Source: Sipunculus nudus (taxonomy: Eukaryota; Annelida; Sipuncula; Golfingiida; Sipunculidae). From it: a DNA stretch of 64,000 nt. A program made the position numbers and the translations under genes. The stretch spans positions 64,831,953-64,895,952 of the forward strand of contig CM049311.1 of NCBI GenBank assembly GCA_026874595.1. The letters run 5' to 3'. Below, one piece after another: positions 35,301-46,658 of the stretch; within the stretch, counting starts at the first letter, position 1, and each line of letters starts with the position of its first letter. Below the pieces are notes generated by a model. It was not told the origin of the DNA. It did no database searches and saw nothing but the letters and a program-made list of their open reading frames with translations.

Positions 35301-36255
35301 AGTGGTCGGTTTCCACTGTAACCATGCGGCCATAAATGTAGTCATCAAAACGCTTGCATCCAAAAGTGACTGCCAAGAGCTCCTTTTCAATCTGAGCATA
35401 ACGCATCTGCGTGTCGGTCATTGCTTTTGATGCATACGCCACTGGGAGGCCATTCTGTAGCAATGCTGCGCCAAGGCAAGCTTGCGAAGCATCACAGGTT
35501 AAAGTGACGGGTTTGTGTGGATCATAATAGTTCAGAATTGGTGGGTTTGTTATGGCGTCTATGATGCTCTGGTAGGCCACATCATGATGATCTTCCCATC
35601 TCTATACTGAATCATGTTTGATCAGTTCGCGCAGTGGTGCTGACATTTCGCTGAGCCTGGGAATGAACTTTGCTAAATAGGTGACCATGCCTAGGTATCT
35701 CTGAAGTGCTTTACTGTCAGTAGGTTTGGGCATGTCACGTATGGCTCTGGTTTTTTCTGGGTCTGGTTTAATACCATGTTGGGTGAGCACATGACCAACA
35801 TATTTCACTTCGTGAACTTTGAATCGGCACTTATCAATTTTGAGCTGTAGTCCTACCTCTCTGGCTCTGTTTAGTACTCTGAGTAGGCGCTCATAATGTT
35901 CGGCCTCTGTGCTTCCCCACACAATCATATCATCGACAACGCTCTGGCACGGATAACCCTGGGACAGGTAGTCGATTGCTTTCTGGAACACTTCGGCGGC
36001 GGACTTGATCCCGAAAGGCATGCGTTTGAATCTGTATCTTCCATACGTGGTGCTGAAAGTGGTGCAGTAGGAAGAATTTTCCTCTAGAGGAATCTGCCAG
36101 TAAGCATTTGAAGCGTCAAGCACTGTGAAGTATTTAGCATTTGTTATGTGTTTTATCACTTCTTCGAAAGTGCGCATTGGATAATGTTCTCGCTGGAGCC
36201 CGGCATTGAGGTCTTTGGGATCAATGCAAATTCTGACGTCATTTTTGTCTTTCTT
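35299..36255 (-). pseudogene. Gypsy reverse transcriptase and RNase H
   Basis: Reverse transcriptase with DVRICIDPKDLN, YFTVLDASNAYWQIPLEEN, the MPFGIKSA block and the catalytic VVDDMIVW (the YxDD box written VVDD), then the thumb and connection (YVGHVLTQHGIKPDPEK, LQRYLGMVTYLAKFIP). A TAG at 35602-35604 separates it from RNase H, which starts TLTCDASQACLGAALL and continues ASKAMTDTQMRYAQIEKELL. The active-site residues of both enzymes are still visible, so the breaks are recent. Confidence 0.92.
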
Positions 36256-37722
36256 TCAGACAGCGACAAGTGAAGATACCCACGGGGTAGCTTTTGTTAC
36301 AGGTGAAATAACATCTAACTTCACCATTTCATCAAGTTTATCTTTCACTAGATTTTCGACTGCGATTGGAATTTTACGCGGTGGTTTGATAACCGGCTGG
36401 GCATCTTTGGCAAGTTTGATGCGATACACAACTGGGAGGGTGCCTAATTCTCCTGTGAATAAATCAGCATAGTCTCTCATTATGGCTTCATGTGTCACTG
36501 GTGTCACCTCGTCTGATGACTGTAACTGATCAATAGCAAGTGTGATAAACTGTAGTCTCATACAGTCCTGAAGGCCTATGATTGGTTTAACTGTGTTGTT
36601 TACCACTTGAAATTTCACAGTATATGTTTTGTCTTTGAGCGTAAAGTCTAGCATGACATGTCCCTCAGTGGTCATAGTGTGTCCACTATATGTAATGAGA
36701 TTGACAGGATTGTCTTTGATAATTCTTGCATCTGGGCATATGTCTTGCAGTTGTGTATGTGATATGACATTGACATGCGCTCCTGTGTCTAGTTTAAGTC
36801 TGACCTGTTGGTTTGCGATTGTAACGATACCATATGCTTCATGTGTGGACCGTTCTATCTCATCGACTTCGAGGTCGAGCGACTCGATGACAAATGGTGT
36901 TGCCTCATCCTGTACGGCATGCACAGTTCTTGGCGGCCTACGATTGGCTGCCTCTTGTCGGTGACTGCGTTTTGGTGCTTGTTTAGCTGAACTTTTGCGC
37001 CTGCATACACGCTCAAAATGTTTCATTATTCCACAGTGTCTGCATTTTACACCATACGCGGGGCACTTATCTGTCCTAGCATGCTGCCTGCCACAATTAC
37101 CACATTGTCTGATTGTTTCATTTTGTAACTGGTGATACCTGGTTTGTTTGGGCTTATATTTCACCTGGTGCACTTGAGGTTGGGTATCTGACTCTAAGTG
37201 CAGTTGTTGTAGCCTATTTTCTGACAGTTCATGAATCGCAATTAGTTCAATAGCTTTCTGTAAGGTGAGATTGTCCTCTCTGAGTAATAGCTTTCTAATG
37301 GGGTCTGACTGTATACCACAAACCAGTCTGTCTCGTATTAGTTCCTCTTGAAGGTCACATGTGGCTGATTTTACTCTGAGATCAGCTAGATAGGTATGAA
37401 ACGACTCACCAGGTAGTTGATTGCGGCTGTTGAACTTGTGACGTTCCATTGTCAGGTTTGATTTAGGGCGGCACAGATTCTCAAATTTCTCTTTCAGGAT
37501 TTCCGGGTCTTCTTTTGATTCTCCGGTCGCATACTGGAAGCTTTTAGCTCTCTCAATGGCTTCCCGGCCCGCCAAGTTCAATAGAATGTAGCTCTGTGTT
37601 TTCCGGTTCGCTGTCGGGTGAGCGGCGGCAATAAACACATCAAACTCTTGTGCGAAGAGTCTCCAGTTTTCAGAAACATTGCCAGTAAAGCAAAGAGGTC
37701 CTGGGCGATTTAATGAGTCCAT
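36256..37722 (-). pseudogene. Gypsy gag-protease and start of pol
   Basis: Start taken at MDSLNRPG (37720-37722), since the upstream in-frame methionine lies in the LTR/primer-site region. Capsid-like part first, then two zinc knuckles near residues 220-260 (CGNCGRQHARTDKC and CRHCGIMKHFERVC; only the second has exact CX2CX4HX4C spacing), then the aspartic protease motif KLDTGAHVNVIS, then the linker into RT (PVIKPPRKIPIAV). The frame stops at a TGA (36256-36258) just after TPWVSSLVAV, inside the RT N-terminus, where the same frame then continues. So this is one gag-pol frame with a nonsense mutation, not a natural boundary. Confidence 0.92.
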
Positions 37723-37727
37723 TTTAA

Positions 37728-37740
37728 ACTTCTGACACCA
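37728..37740 (-). other. Primer-binding site (tRNA-Leu type)
   Basis: On the minus strand, TGGTGTCAGAAGT begins two bases after the 5' LTR. It is complementary to the 3' end of animal tRNA-Leu of the CAA type (ACTTCTGACA plus CCA). Confidence 0.85.
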
Positions 37741-37742
37741 TG

Positions 37743-37913
37743 TGTTGGGTGCAGAGAGACAACTCAAAGACAGTTCAAGGAGACCAGCTTCTTTACTGCC
37801 TGCACGTGGCTACAAGACTTGTGTCAAGCGACCTTGACCTTAGTAATGTGTGTGGTGCGCATAAAATCATGCTGTACTTAAACCGGAGTCGGACGACTCG
37901 TAACACATCGACA
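37743..37913 (-). repeat. 5' LTR of gypsy element
   Basis: 171 bp, identical to the 3' LTR except at two positions near 37851. On the minus strand it starts TGTCGATGTGTTACG and ends CACCCAACA. Confidence 0.95.
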
Positions 37914-37918
37914 ATGTT

Positions 37919-38013
37919 ATACACAGAAAATTGGTATACTGAAGAAGGGAATCGATCCCACGATCTTTCAATTTCCGGTCAGGTGCCTTATTCACTTGGC
38001 TACTCCAGATTCC
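37919..38013 (-). repeat. tRNA-like unit 1
   Basis: Read on the minus strand it is a tRNA-like sequence: an A-box-like TAGCCAAGTG(A)ATAAGGC, a stem region and a B-box-like GGGATCGATTCCC, followed by TACAC..TTTTCTGTGTATAAC. It starts five bases after the gypsy 5' LTR and is the least conserved of the three units in its B box. Confidence 0.75.
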
Positions 38014-38014
38014 A

Positions 38015-38072
38015 TTATATTTTCAATTTAGATCTAGGCTTTTACTCTAACAGATGGACACTGAAGTCAGCA

Positions 38073-38137
<65 letters not shown>
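38015..38137 (+). repeat. Repeat A, right copy, with (TA)n(GA)n
   Basis: Second copy of the block at 33184-33250, passing into (TA)n (38076-38112) and then (GA)n (38113-38137). It shows that the gypsy element landed inside a tandem array of [repeat A, (TA)n, tRNA-like unit]. Confidence 0.88.
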
Positions 38138-38145
38138 TGGAAATT

Positions 38146-38242
38146 GTATACACAGAAAAGTTGGCTGGTATGGGAATCGCTCCCACGATCTTCCGATTTC
38201 CGGTCAGGTGCCTTAACCACTTGGCTACTCCAGATTCCATTC
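38146..38242 (-). repeat. tRNA-like unit 2 (best preserved)
   Basis: On the minus strand: TAGCCAAGTGGTTAAGGC (A box), then the arms, then GGGAGCGATTCCC (B box). It is the best preserved of the three, but one B-box base differs from the usual GGTTCGANTCC. It may be the head of a tRNA-derived SINE or a tRNA pseudogene; no CCA or normal anticodon arm can be assigned. Confidence 0.75.
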
Positions 38243-38390
38243 CCCTCTGGGTATTTTTACAGTACTACATGTGATGGAACGGCGACTTTTCATGCAGCAG
38301 GAAGAACTAATGGCCTTATATTGTGTGCGGCATATATTATATAAAGATGTATGAATAGCCATGCTGGTTCATTGTATTTAGAAGGAAACG

Positions 38391-38475
38391 GTATATACAG
38401 AAAAGTCGGTTCACTGAAGGTGGGAATCGAACCGGCGATCTTCCGAATTCCGGTCGGGTGCCTTGACTTTATAAA
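38391..38475 (-). repeat. tRNA-like unit 3 (partial)
   Basis: Carries the B-box side (GCCGGTTCGATTCCC on the minus strand) and GGCACCCGACCGGAATTCGG but breaks off before the A-box end. Confidence 0.7.
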
Positions 38476-38489
38476 GGGTCATGGGTGGG

Positions 38490-40118
38490 ATACCGTCTGT
38501 CAGAGAGGCAAAATCATTTCGACTTGTTGGAGACAATGTCAATTTTTGCTTTGATGTAAGTGCATTGAGACAAGGGAGATAAAAAACATGGTTTGGCTCT
38601 GCTGCCCCGATACAGAATATCTCATTTCACCCTATTCAATAGTTATTACACAAAGAAATCTTCTAACCTTGCCATGGAACACATTTTACCAAATCACAAT
38701 GCCTGAGGAAGTCTGACAAGGGATTTACGTATTTCGTATCATGAGGGGTTTGTTAAGCATGTGCCGGCATCAGACCAATGGCCTGTGTAATTCCAAATAC
38801 CGGTAGTAAAGTCGTTAGTGAATAAATCAAACAGAAAACTGGATTTATACCGCTGGCCAAAAACTAACAACAGCACAGTGAAGTGATCAATGTACTTGAC
38901 ACATACACCAGTCTTGTTGCAGAAGTTTATGAAAAGGCTGGTATACCTCTCACTGAGGAGATAAAGGTCCATGCTGGAGGAGACTAGTTAACAAGGGACA
39001 GGTTCGCAGGGGCAAAGTGGCCTCGCAGTAATTGGCATTCTTGGAGCAAACTGATTTATTTACCTTTGGCCAATAACCTTTGAATTTTTCACCTTCAAAT
39101 GGCTTTGTTAAGTGAATTATATGGCATATTATACATTGAGAGAGCACGGAGCTAGGCACTTCGGGGGCAGAAAGAATAAGGCTTGGACGAACAAGAGCTG
39201 ATAGAAAGAGGGTAAAGGAACACTATGAGGATTGTGAAGAGCTGGCAGGTTCTCTAGTTGACATGTACATTGTAAAAGCTGCATGTAATTTTTGTGCCAG
39301 TCAAACACTTCATATACTTTACAGGGCTCTCAGCTGAAGAGAAACAAACCTGGATGTAGAGAATGTTATACATTAGTACAATCTCTTGTGTTGCAGTCTG
39401 CACAGAAAGCTGACAGTGAAATTCTTCATCCGAATCCCTTCAATCACGGGCTGAACATTATCATGCCTAATGGTCAGAAAGAAGATATTCTGGCCCCTTT
39501 GAGAGAAAACCAAGCCCACTCTGACAAGAATGATGATATGACAATTTGTATGCCCACAACGTTCTAGAATTGGGCCTTCTGTTAAAGGCCTTCTGCTATC
39601 CAGGTCCCTGACCATAATCGTATGATCTGTATACTTAAGATGTTTATGTTTGTCTGCAAGGCCAGGAACAACAATGCTGAGTATGCTCTGGAGATTCTTA
39701 GAATTCTGTGTCATCAGCTTGCAACTTTGAGTGACAAAAAATTGCACTTGAGTCATTCTATGGGTGTTTTGTAAACACAGGAGTAAAAATTGATTATCAG
39801 ATAAATGCTGATATGGATATGGATTATTTGGTGCGCAGGGCAAAGGGACACATCCAAGAACTTCAGGCCTTTGCTAGGTTGTCTGCCGTATCAGAAAATT
39901 ATGATCTGGAGACTGCTGTTGTCAATCGGGCCAACAAACACAAGACCACTCTTGCAGAAAATGAAGGAAAACTGTTGCTGGCAAATATTCACAGACTAAA
40001 ACCCTTCATCAGGCAACCAGACCGTGTCTTGCAGTCCCATTCAAATATTCCTGGAACACTGAAAGCAAAATCCGCAAGGCACCAGCTACAACGTTGGATC
40101 AGTGGATACCAAGTGTAG
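38490..40118 (+). pseudogene. DUF6589-type protein, central and C-terminal part
   Basis: Frames together read PSVREAKSFRLVGDNVNFCF (near 38505-38545), EVINVLDTYTSLVAEVYEKAG (38878), LTRDRFAGAKW, HLQMALLSELYGILY, then VKEHYEDCEELAGSLVDMYI (39208), and finally a frame at 39813-40118 with HIQELQAFARLSAVSENYD and an end at WISGYQV. 'VGDN' followed by a 'GDqltrdR..GAK' box and an 'HLQM' helix is the expected order in DUF6589. Stops and frame changes are frequent. Together with 32335-32763 it is one ancestral gene. Confidence 0.65.
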
Positions 40119-40343
40119 CTAACAAATGAGATAGGACAGTGACTGTCTTCATAAATGTCATTTATTTAGACATCTTTATACAGTGTGGCTGTTCATCTAC
40201 AGTATTATTACATTATTTGGACTTGTTTTAAGCAGCCATTGGTCCATTAGGTCTAACCTACATAGTACATGGAATTGCATAATTATAAGATGACTTGCTG
40301 ATGAGATGTACTGGGGCAATGAAAAGTGTCAATCTGTTTGCCT

Positions 40344-40347
<4 letters not shown>

Positions 40348-40417
<70 letters not shown>
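40348..40417. repeat. (TA)n microsatellite
   Basis: About 70 bp of pure TA, downstream of the DUF6589 relic. Confidence 0.95.
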
Positions 40418-40420
<3 letters not shown>

Positions 40421-40921
40421 GTACAAATATATAATTAATTTGAGTAAGACATATTTAATATGTACTATTAACAAACTCTTTACTAATACTTTATTTAATA
40501 CAAAGTGTCGAACAGCATGTTTTTGCAACCAGCACGTGCCAATGTGATTTTTTTATATTAGTACAACTATATACCTCTCATTCAATACAACAGAGCTCTC
40601 TCGGTCTCTCACTGCTTAACCCACAACCCACTTTCCCCGAATCCCTTTTATTCTATGTAGGATTATCCTGCATTCTTTTTCTGTGTCACAGTTGATAGTA
40701 ATAGTCAAAGTATATATAATTACACTGACACTGTTAGCTCAGTCATAACCTCTTGATAAATCCCATCTCTTAGATGCTGGTGATCTTTTATTTCAGATTT
40801 CAGAAAAATATATATATAAAGGCATAGTCAGATTTTTAAAAACGGGATAACAATAATCATTTTGGCATACCCAAACCAGAAAGTAATGTAAATGGTTGAC
40901 ACCTTTTCTTTAAATAAGACT

Positions 40922-40982
40922 AGCTATGTGTAGGTTCTTGTACACAAGCTTTCGGGTGCTTGGCCCACTTCCTCAGGTGTAA
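40922..40982 (-). other. CTGANGA...GAAA motif (eroded ribozyme-like)
   Basis: The minus strand reads CCTGAGGAAGTGGGC, CAAG, CACCCGAAAGCTTGTG and then a CTTGTGTACAAG palindrome. CTGAGGA fits the CUGANGA core and GAAA the second core strand of a hammerhead. The stem between them is imperfect and the cleavage triplet is unclear. Such motifs are common at ends of Penelope-like and other retroelements. Confidence 0.3.
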
Positions 40983-40984
40983 AT

Positions 40985-41579
40985 GGAGCTGTTCCTCAGA
41001 TGGCTGTTCTTAATTGTTTCATCACCTGCACCACCTTTGGATTTCCAGTATCAGAATTGTTGTAGTATAACACTGCTGTTGCCTGTTCACCAGTGCGTTC
41101 AGCCCTGCCTATTTGTTGTACACATACTGTTGGTGATAAAAACTGTGGTAGTTGTAAAGACCACAAATGTACCTACATTCCAAGTATACTTTAGTGTTTT
41201 AGATACTGTATCTAATTTTAAATATCCAAATCATAAGCTTGATGTGTTGTCTCAAAGAGAATTATAGCATTTTTTTACCCTGTAAGGTTTCATTTTCAAA
41301 AAGCTACCTGACTATACTTGTATTACCTATTCCACTGTTCATCATCCATTAAAAAAAATAAATCTATATGTCATTTACACCTGTGTGTTTCATTTTACTT
41401 AGGAAAAAAATAAATGTATATGTCATTTGCACCTGTGTGTTTCATTTTACTCGAATATTTGTGTTGATGTGAGAGAGAGAAAGAGAAAGATAGATAGAAA
41501 GAAAGAAAGGAGAGAGCAAGGGAGAAAGCAAATCATTACTTCCAAAAGTGTAACAAAAGGTATCATACAAACCAAATAT

Positions 41580-41635
<56 letters not shown>

Positions 41636-42830
41636 GTGTGTAGCACACTGTACACAAATTATATTTATTTGGAAAGTATGTAACACTTACTAAAACTTTT
41701 TGACACATTAGTATCAAAGTTGGGATAAAAAAAATGGAGAATTTTTTCTCATGAGCCCACATTTTCAAGACCTTGAAAATATCCCATAATTGTAGGGGAT
41801 AACAGACAGCTGTCATTTTACTTAGAATCCACCTGTACTCCATATACCTGTGTAGATGCACGGATGTAGTGACATTTTCTATATGGAAACAGTCAAACAA
41901 ATATGTGGAAGAAAGGAGTTTTTTTTTGTCAACATAAGGCAAGTCAGAGATCTTAACATCATGATATGTAAAGCACCAATACTCATCTGCTAAGATTTCA
42001 CTGATGGCATTTTCAACTTTTTGTTTCAAATACCTGAAATATAATCCAGCTGCATCACCATTTCCTTTTCCATTGATGAGTGATACATAACAATTCCGTC
42101 ATGTTTATCAGATATGCCACCATGATAAACTTTAAGACCCAGGAGAATTTTACAAAGGTCATACACAAATCATAGTCTGTACTGGCATACTCAAAATGCA
42201 CCTCTTCAAGTGGAAAGCACTGGCTCTTGTCCATCAGTTCTTAGAGCGATGGCTTCACACAATATTCTACAGATACCTTGGCAGAGGTTGCAGATGTTGG
42301 ACTTTTAGCAAAGACCAAGGAAATGTTGTCTTTAACTGGGTATGTTGCCACAGCTTTGTGGTTTCTCATACCCAGTTGCTCTGATGTTTCCTTTTTACCT
42401 TGGCAGATCAGTTTAGCAATACTGCCCTTGGTTTGAGTAGTTTTCGAAAACTAGGTCTAAAATCTGATCACTATTCCAATATAAAATGTGCCTCACCCAC
42501 AATGATAACAGTTTTAGCATCTTCTTGAAAATACTTTTGCAGCATGAAGTCATGCCATGTTTCCGATCAATTAGGTTTTTCCCTTCATCTGATTCAGGGT
42601 GGAGCTTTGGCCAATAGATGGACTGCATCTATTCCAAACTTTGTAAACTGCTGATGCAGTGTAGCATTCAGAGGTACAGCAATAATTACACAGCAAGACT
42701 GGTTGTGTACCTTTCTGCACAGCATGGATAGAATTTTGACTTCCCATATCCTGTAGGAAGAACTGCTACAGTATCAATTGTTGAAATGCATTGCTAAATT
42801 TCTTTTGGAGTAGTTTCAGTGTCTGAATAC
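40985..42830 (-). pseudogene. RecQ-like DNA helicase, broken
   Basis: ATP-dependent 3'-5' DNA unwinding would be the ancestral role. On the minus strand: Walker A in VAVLPTGYGKSKFYP (42737-42760), motif Ia in VIIAVPLNATLHQQF, a Walker B that reads VIIVGEAHFILYWNSD (DEAH changed to GEAH, 42486-42497), the segment GISDKHDGIVMYHSS, and far downstream motif VI as VQQIGRAERTGEQATAVLYY (41070-41125). These motifs are in different frames, so several frameshifts separate them, and a stretch with (TA)n lies between. The whole is dead. It faces the DUF6589 relic tail to tail. Confidence 0.75.
41585..41630. repeat. (TA)n microsatellite inside the helicase relic
   Basis: About 46 bp of AT. It lies between motif VI and the rest of the helicase, in a stretch that does not resemble the helicase core. 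Confidence 0.95.
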
Positions 42831-45800
42831 ATGTGTTATATTTTTGTTATACCCCTCAAGAACAGCAGTATACACCTGAAACAAATAAACATGTAAAATT
42901 TAATCACATGAGTTTTTTCCATTAAATTATGTTAAACATATATTCATCTATGGAAATTTAAATTTTCCGATTATAAAAACTGAACTGTCAACCCAATTCA
43001 GATAGTTAATTATGATTTTGTAGTATTTTCTGTGGAGAATTTTTTTCTGTGACTTCACAATACATTTCTCCCATTCCTTTATTATTGGAAACAATTATAA
43101 AACGTTTCTTATTGATGAACTTGGTACTGCATAGTTTACAAACGAAAAAGGCGGGTATCGAATATTAAACTGACAAAATTTGAAGCATTGACTCATATAA
43201 ATATAAATTTTAACATACGCATGATAACATTTAATACATTTTAAACACCCAGTAACCGCAAACTCGACCTAAATAAATTGGAGCGTCCAGCGGTGTTCGT
43301 TTAAACTAAATCAATGTAATTGCTGGGACAGAATCCAAGTCGAATGACAGTACACTTGGGTTTGCTTACATGGGGGTGGGCGTTTCACAGACAGCGCTGT
43401 CTAAACTGGTCATGCAATTATAATGTTGTTCCCTACTGATTTCTCAGTATGGCTTCTAAAAATTCACGTCAGATTACATCGAGGACTAAAATTGTCGGTG
43501 ACACCCCTTAGAAATGCCTATTTTCACGAAATTGCGTCAAGCTTAGTGTTTTATAGCTTATCTCGTCCGCTATCTTGAATCTTCCTAAGGGCGCCGCCAT
43601 GCGGCTGATCAATTCCAGGGCGTACATGTAGTCCCGGGTACTAGGATGCTCGGTCTTATGACTAGCAAATCGAATTAACGAAAAGACATCCTCCCTCATT
43701 ATAGAAATATTTTGATATTTCATGTATATCCTATCATGAAAAATCACATAACTGTTCATTTATATCCTCTCCTAATGAATTTGAAAAAAGTAAAATGAGG
43801 ATAACTTAAATAAAATATAATTGCTAATTTATAAAAAAGAAACATGAAAAATAGAATTGAACCACGAAAATTTCTCAAAATAAAAATGAGATATGTTACA
43901 GATCAAGGAGAAAGAAGGGGGGGGGGGGTTCAACCGGCGGGCGTCCTCTGGTTCCGCAACTGAACTGTATAGGAGAGACTCTTGCATAATGGCTCAAATG
44001 TTCTAATTATCTTTTCATCCCTCTGTTAGAGAAATATAATTCCAGAAGAGTTTTTAATTTATGTATATTTTAAATATTGTTACAAAAATATACATGGCTT
44101 AACCGTTATATCATGTTTTCCTTTTTATGTTTTAAATAACTTAGGGAACTTCAGATTTTAGTAATTTAATTAATCACGGAATGTTTACAAATGTTTTCTG
44201 TCAAATTCTAAGGGAAAAACAATGCAGAGAGGTGAGGTACAGCCAAATGCTTCGACACCAGTTTAAACAAGAAGTATTCATACATATCACACAGATTAAT
44301 TGGTACCTTCTATTGTAACAAAAACATGTGGAACTACTGCATTTTTACCTAAGTTTCATGATCCAAAGCATACACTTGAGGCATTCTTTAAAAATAAATC
44401 ATGACTATATATACCGAATTAATATTTAAGTTTAACCTCAGGTTACATACTGGAATGTATTGAGCACTAACCCATTCCATTATGTGCAAACAACTTGTTT
44501 TATAAATATGTTACCGCTGTGGGGAATAAAATAACTGATGATGTAGATTTGATAAAAAAATGGTTTTCCAAGCCATCCAGCCAAGAAAACCGCAATTGAA
44601 GGACATCTGGTCGAGGTTGAAGATTAAATCTCCATTCTGTACTCCATACAACATAATCTAAAGTGATCTATTGATCTGTTTCATCGCATTGCACTAAAGC
44701 TGTCATCTGGACAGAGAATAAAACACTCCTGTAACAAAAGGTAAGTGGGTTGTTAATAGCAACCAAAAAATTCTTTATTAACAATCACTTAAAACAAATT
44801 ACTAAGGATTACTTTGTATTCAATCTTTCGTGTCATGACAAAAGATGTTCTCGAACGTATAAATGTGGCTTTAACTCAGTAGTCTTATTTTTTTATTCCG
44901 ACGGAAACATCAAGATAATTAAAGACCTAGCACTCATGGCATGTGAGTAAGGCAGATGTGAACTTATCATACGTAGCGTACGTCATGAACCCTATTATCG
45001 CCCGGGTAGCAGGAGGTAATCCCAGTAATCCCTGGTAAGATGTTAGCTAAGATAAAAAAATCCGATTTTTTTAAAACATTTTATTATCTGTAAGTTTTAC
45101 AGGCTGGAAGTATATAAGCCTTTGTGTGTAGGCCAAGGCCTATATAGTTGTTCTCTGTATGACAGAATTGCTTCCTTTTTTTTAATGAAATACACCATAA
45201 TTATTTTTATTTTAATTTCTGTTTATTCCACTTTTATTCTTCATATTTATGCATATTTCTCGTAAAAATACTTCGCAGTGATCTCATAATAAAACAGACC
45301 ATAAAAACGGATTTTTAAAGAAAACACAGGTACAGCCGAGCAAGAAGAAAAATCTTAGATGAGACACTGACGTGGACACAAGTTTTGCGTGTTAGATAAC
45401 TATGACGTCATCACCTGACGTCTAACCCCCGATGGAGCCACCGTTCGGAGTCTTAGCATGCATGGCTCATATTTCTAAGGTTAGTTTCTTTTAATTCAAA
45501 TTCTAACCTTCATTGTAATGAACTGTCATTTGGCTTATCGGGGTAACTTTTAATGCTTAATCCAGTGGGTTAACTCGATCTAAATTGACTTTACACATAC
45601 ACACATGACCACAACGTAGGTCTTGAATCCGATGCGAGGCGCCACTTGGCGGGCACTTGGGTATTTAAAATGATCGATCATGAAACATGCTCTAATTGCT
45701 TTAATGTTTCATTTTCATTCACATGTACATGAAGCGCCCAATCTAGCAAAAATCTAAGAAAAGCTTCATATGTAATTACAAAATATAGTAAGCAATGGCT

Positions 45801-46658
45801 AATGTTCATTGAAACATTACACTGGGACCAGAGTTGACATTGACAGAACAGTGGTGACTGAAATAAAAATAATGAAAACTAGAAAAGTTTGGTATAATTA
45901 ATTAAGCCACATTTATAACGTCGATGAGAATGATAAAGATAGGCTGACTCAGTTCCACACCTGAACTGAGATATTTGTGTTGACTAGTTAAAGTGCATTA
46001 TATGAACCTGCTACATTGTTTAGTTTTATGTCTCTTGGGCAGCTCCGGTATCCACCTCACACACAATTACAATATATAATTACAATATATCTCTTTGTTT
46101 AATTCTCGGCATTAACTAGAAATAAAACCCTTCGAAGTTCACATCGGGGAACCAGTCACATACAAAATCTGGCTTTTGTATAGTACAAAGCCATAGAGCA
46201 ATTAAATATATTTCTGGACCACCTCCATGTAATACCACCGTTTACAGTGTGAATTCCCATTCGTATTATTATACAAAAACAGCACATACATAATGAATAA
46301 AGTATATCATAAAATAATACACAATGAAATTTTTAACCGGTAGAATCAGCTCTCTGTGGCTTTGGTTCTATTCTGCTGTTAACCCTGCGGTCATAAATTG
46401 TTTAGATCATGCAAGTTCACCAGACTCCAGATGCACACGACTTTGCAAATTGAATAAACGTGGAGTTATTACAAGATTTATGTATCTCGTATGATCACCA
46501 TTTGATAAAAATGCACTTCTTTATGACCATGCTCTAATCATCTGGTATGCACACGATTTAAAAATAAAATACACTTCATGGTGAATATGCCGTAATCATC
46601 TCGTATGCAACGATTTGTGAAAAATGCACTTTTCGGTTAACATGCTCTCGCACTAAAA
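42831..46658. other. No gene seen
   Basis: I see no supported gene. The open frame at 43508-43759 (minus, 83 codons) is unrecognised, and a G-tract lies at about 43918-43928. Confidence 0.4.

Larger units (their letters stand above)
33349..37913 (-). mobile_element. Ty3/gypsy LTR retrotransposon, recent but disabled
   Basis: A 4565-bp element with 171-bp LTRs, a tRNA-Leu-type primer site, a purine tract, and gag-protease-RT-RNase H-integrase in the Ty3/gypsy order. The LTRs differ at only 2 positions, so insertion was recent. The polyprotein frame is broken by a TGA (36256-36258), a TAG (35602-35604), a small deletion with frame change near 35300, and a one-base slip in a homopolymer at 34811-34816; the integrase also lacks its catalytic Glu. 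No target duplication is evident: the bases next to the two LTRs (GGTTG and ATGTT) do not match. The short LTRs and gag-pol layout suggest the Mag-like group, but the clade is a guess. Confidence 0.95.

Noticed and set aside
36206-36472. Plus-strand open frames across the gypsy element (34.1-37.0 kb)
   Set aside because: They are antisense shadows of gag-pol, which has clear domain motifs on the minus strand.
40295-40332. Third hammerhead candidate (CTGATGA...GAAAAGTGTC)
   Set aside because: The sequence between the core strands cannot form stem II, so the words occur by chance.
41442-42029. 195-codon minus-strand frame between helicase motifs
   Set aside because: About a third of it translates (TA)n and flanking simple sequence, and the rest does not resemble helicase motifs III-V; kept only as part of the helicase relic interval.
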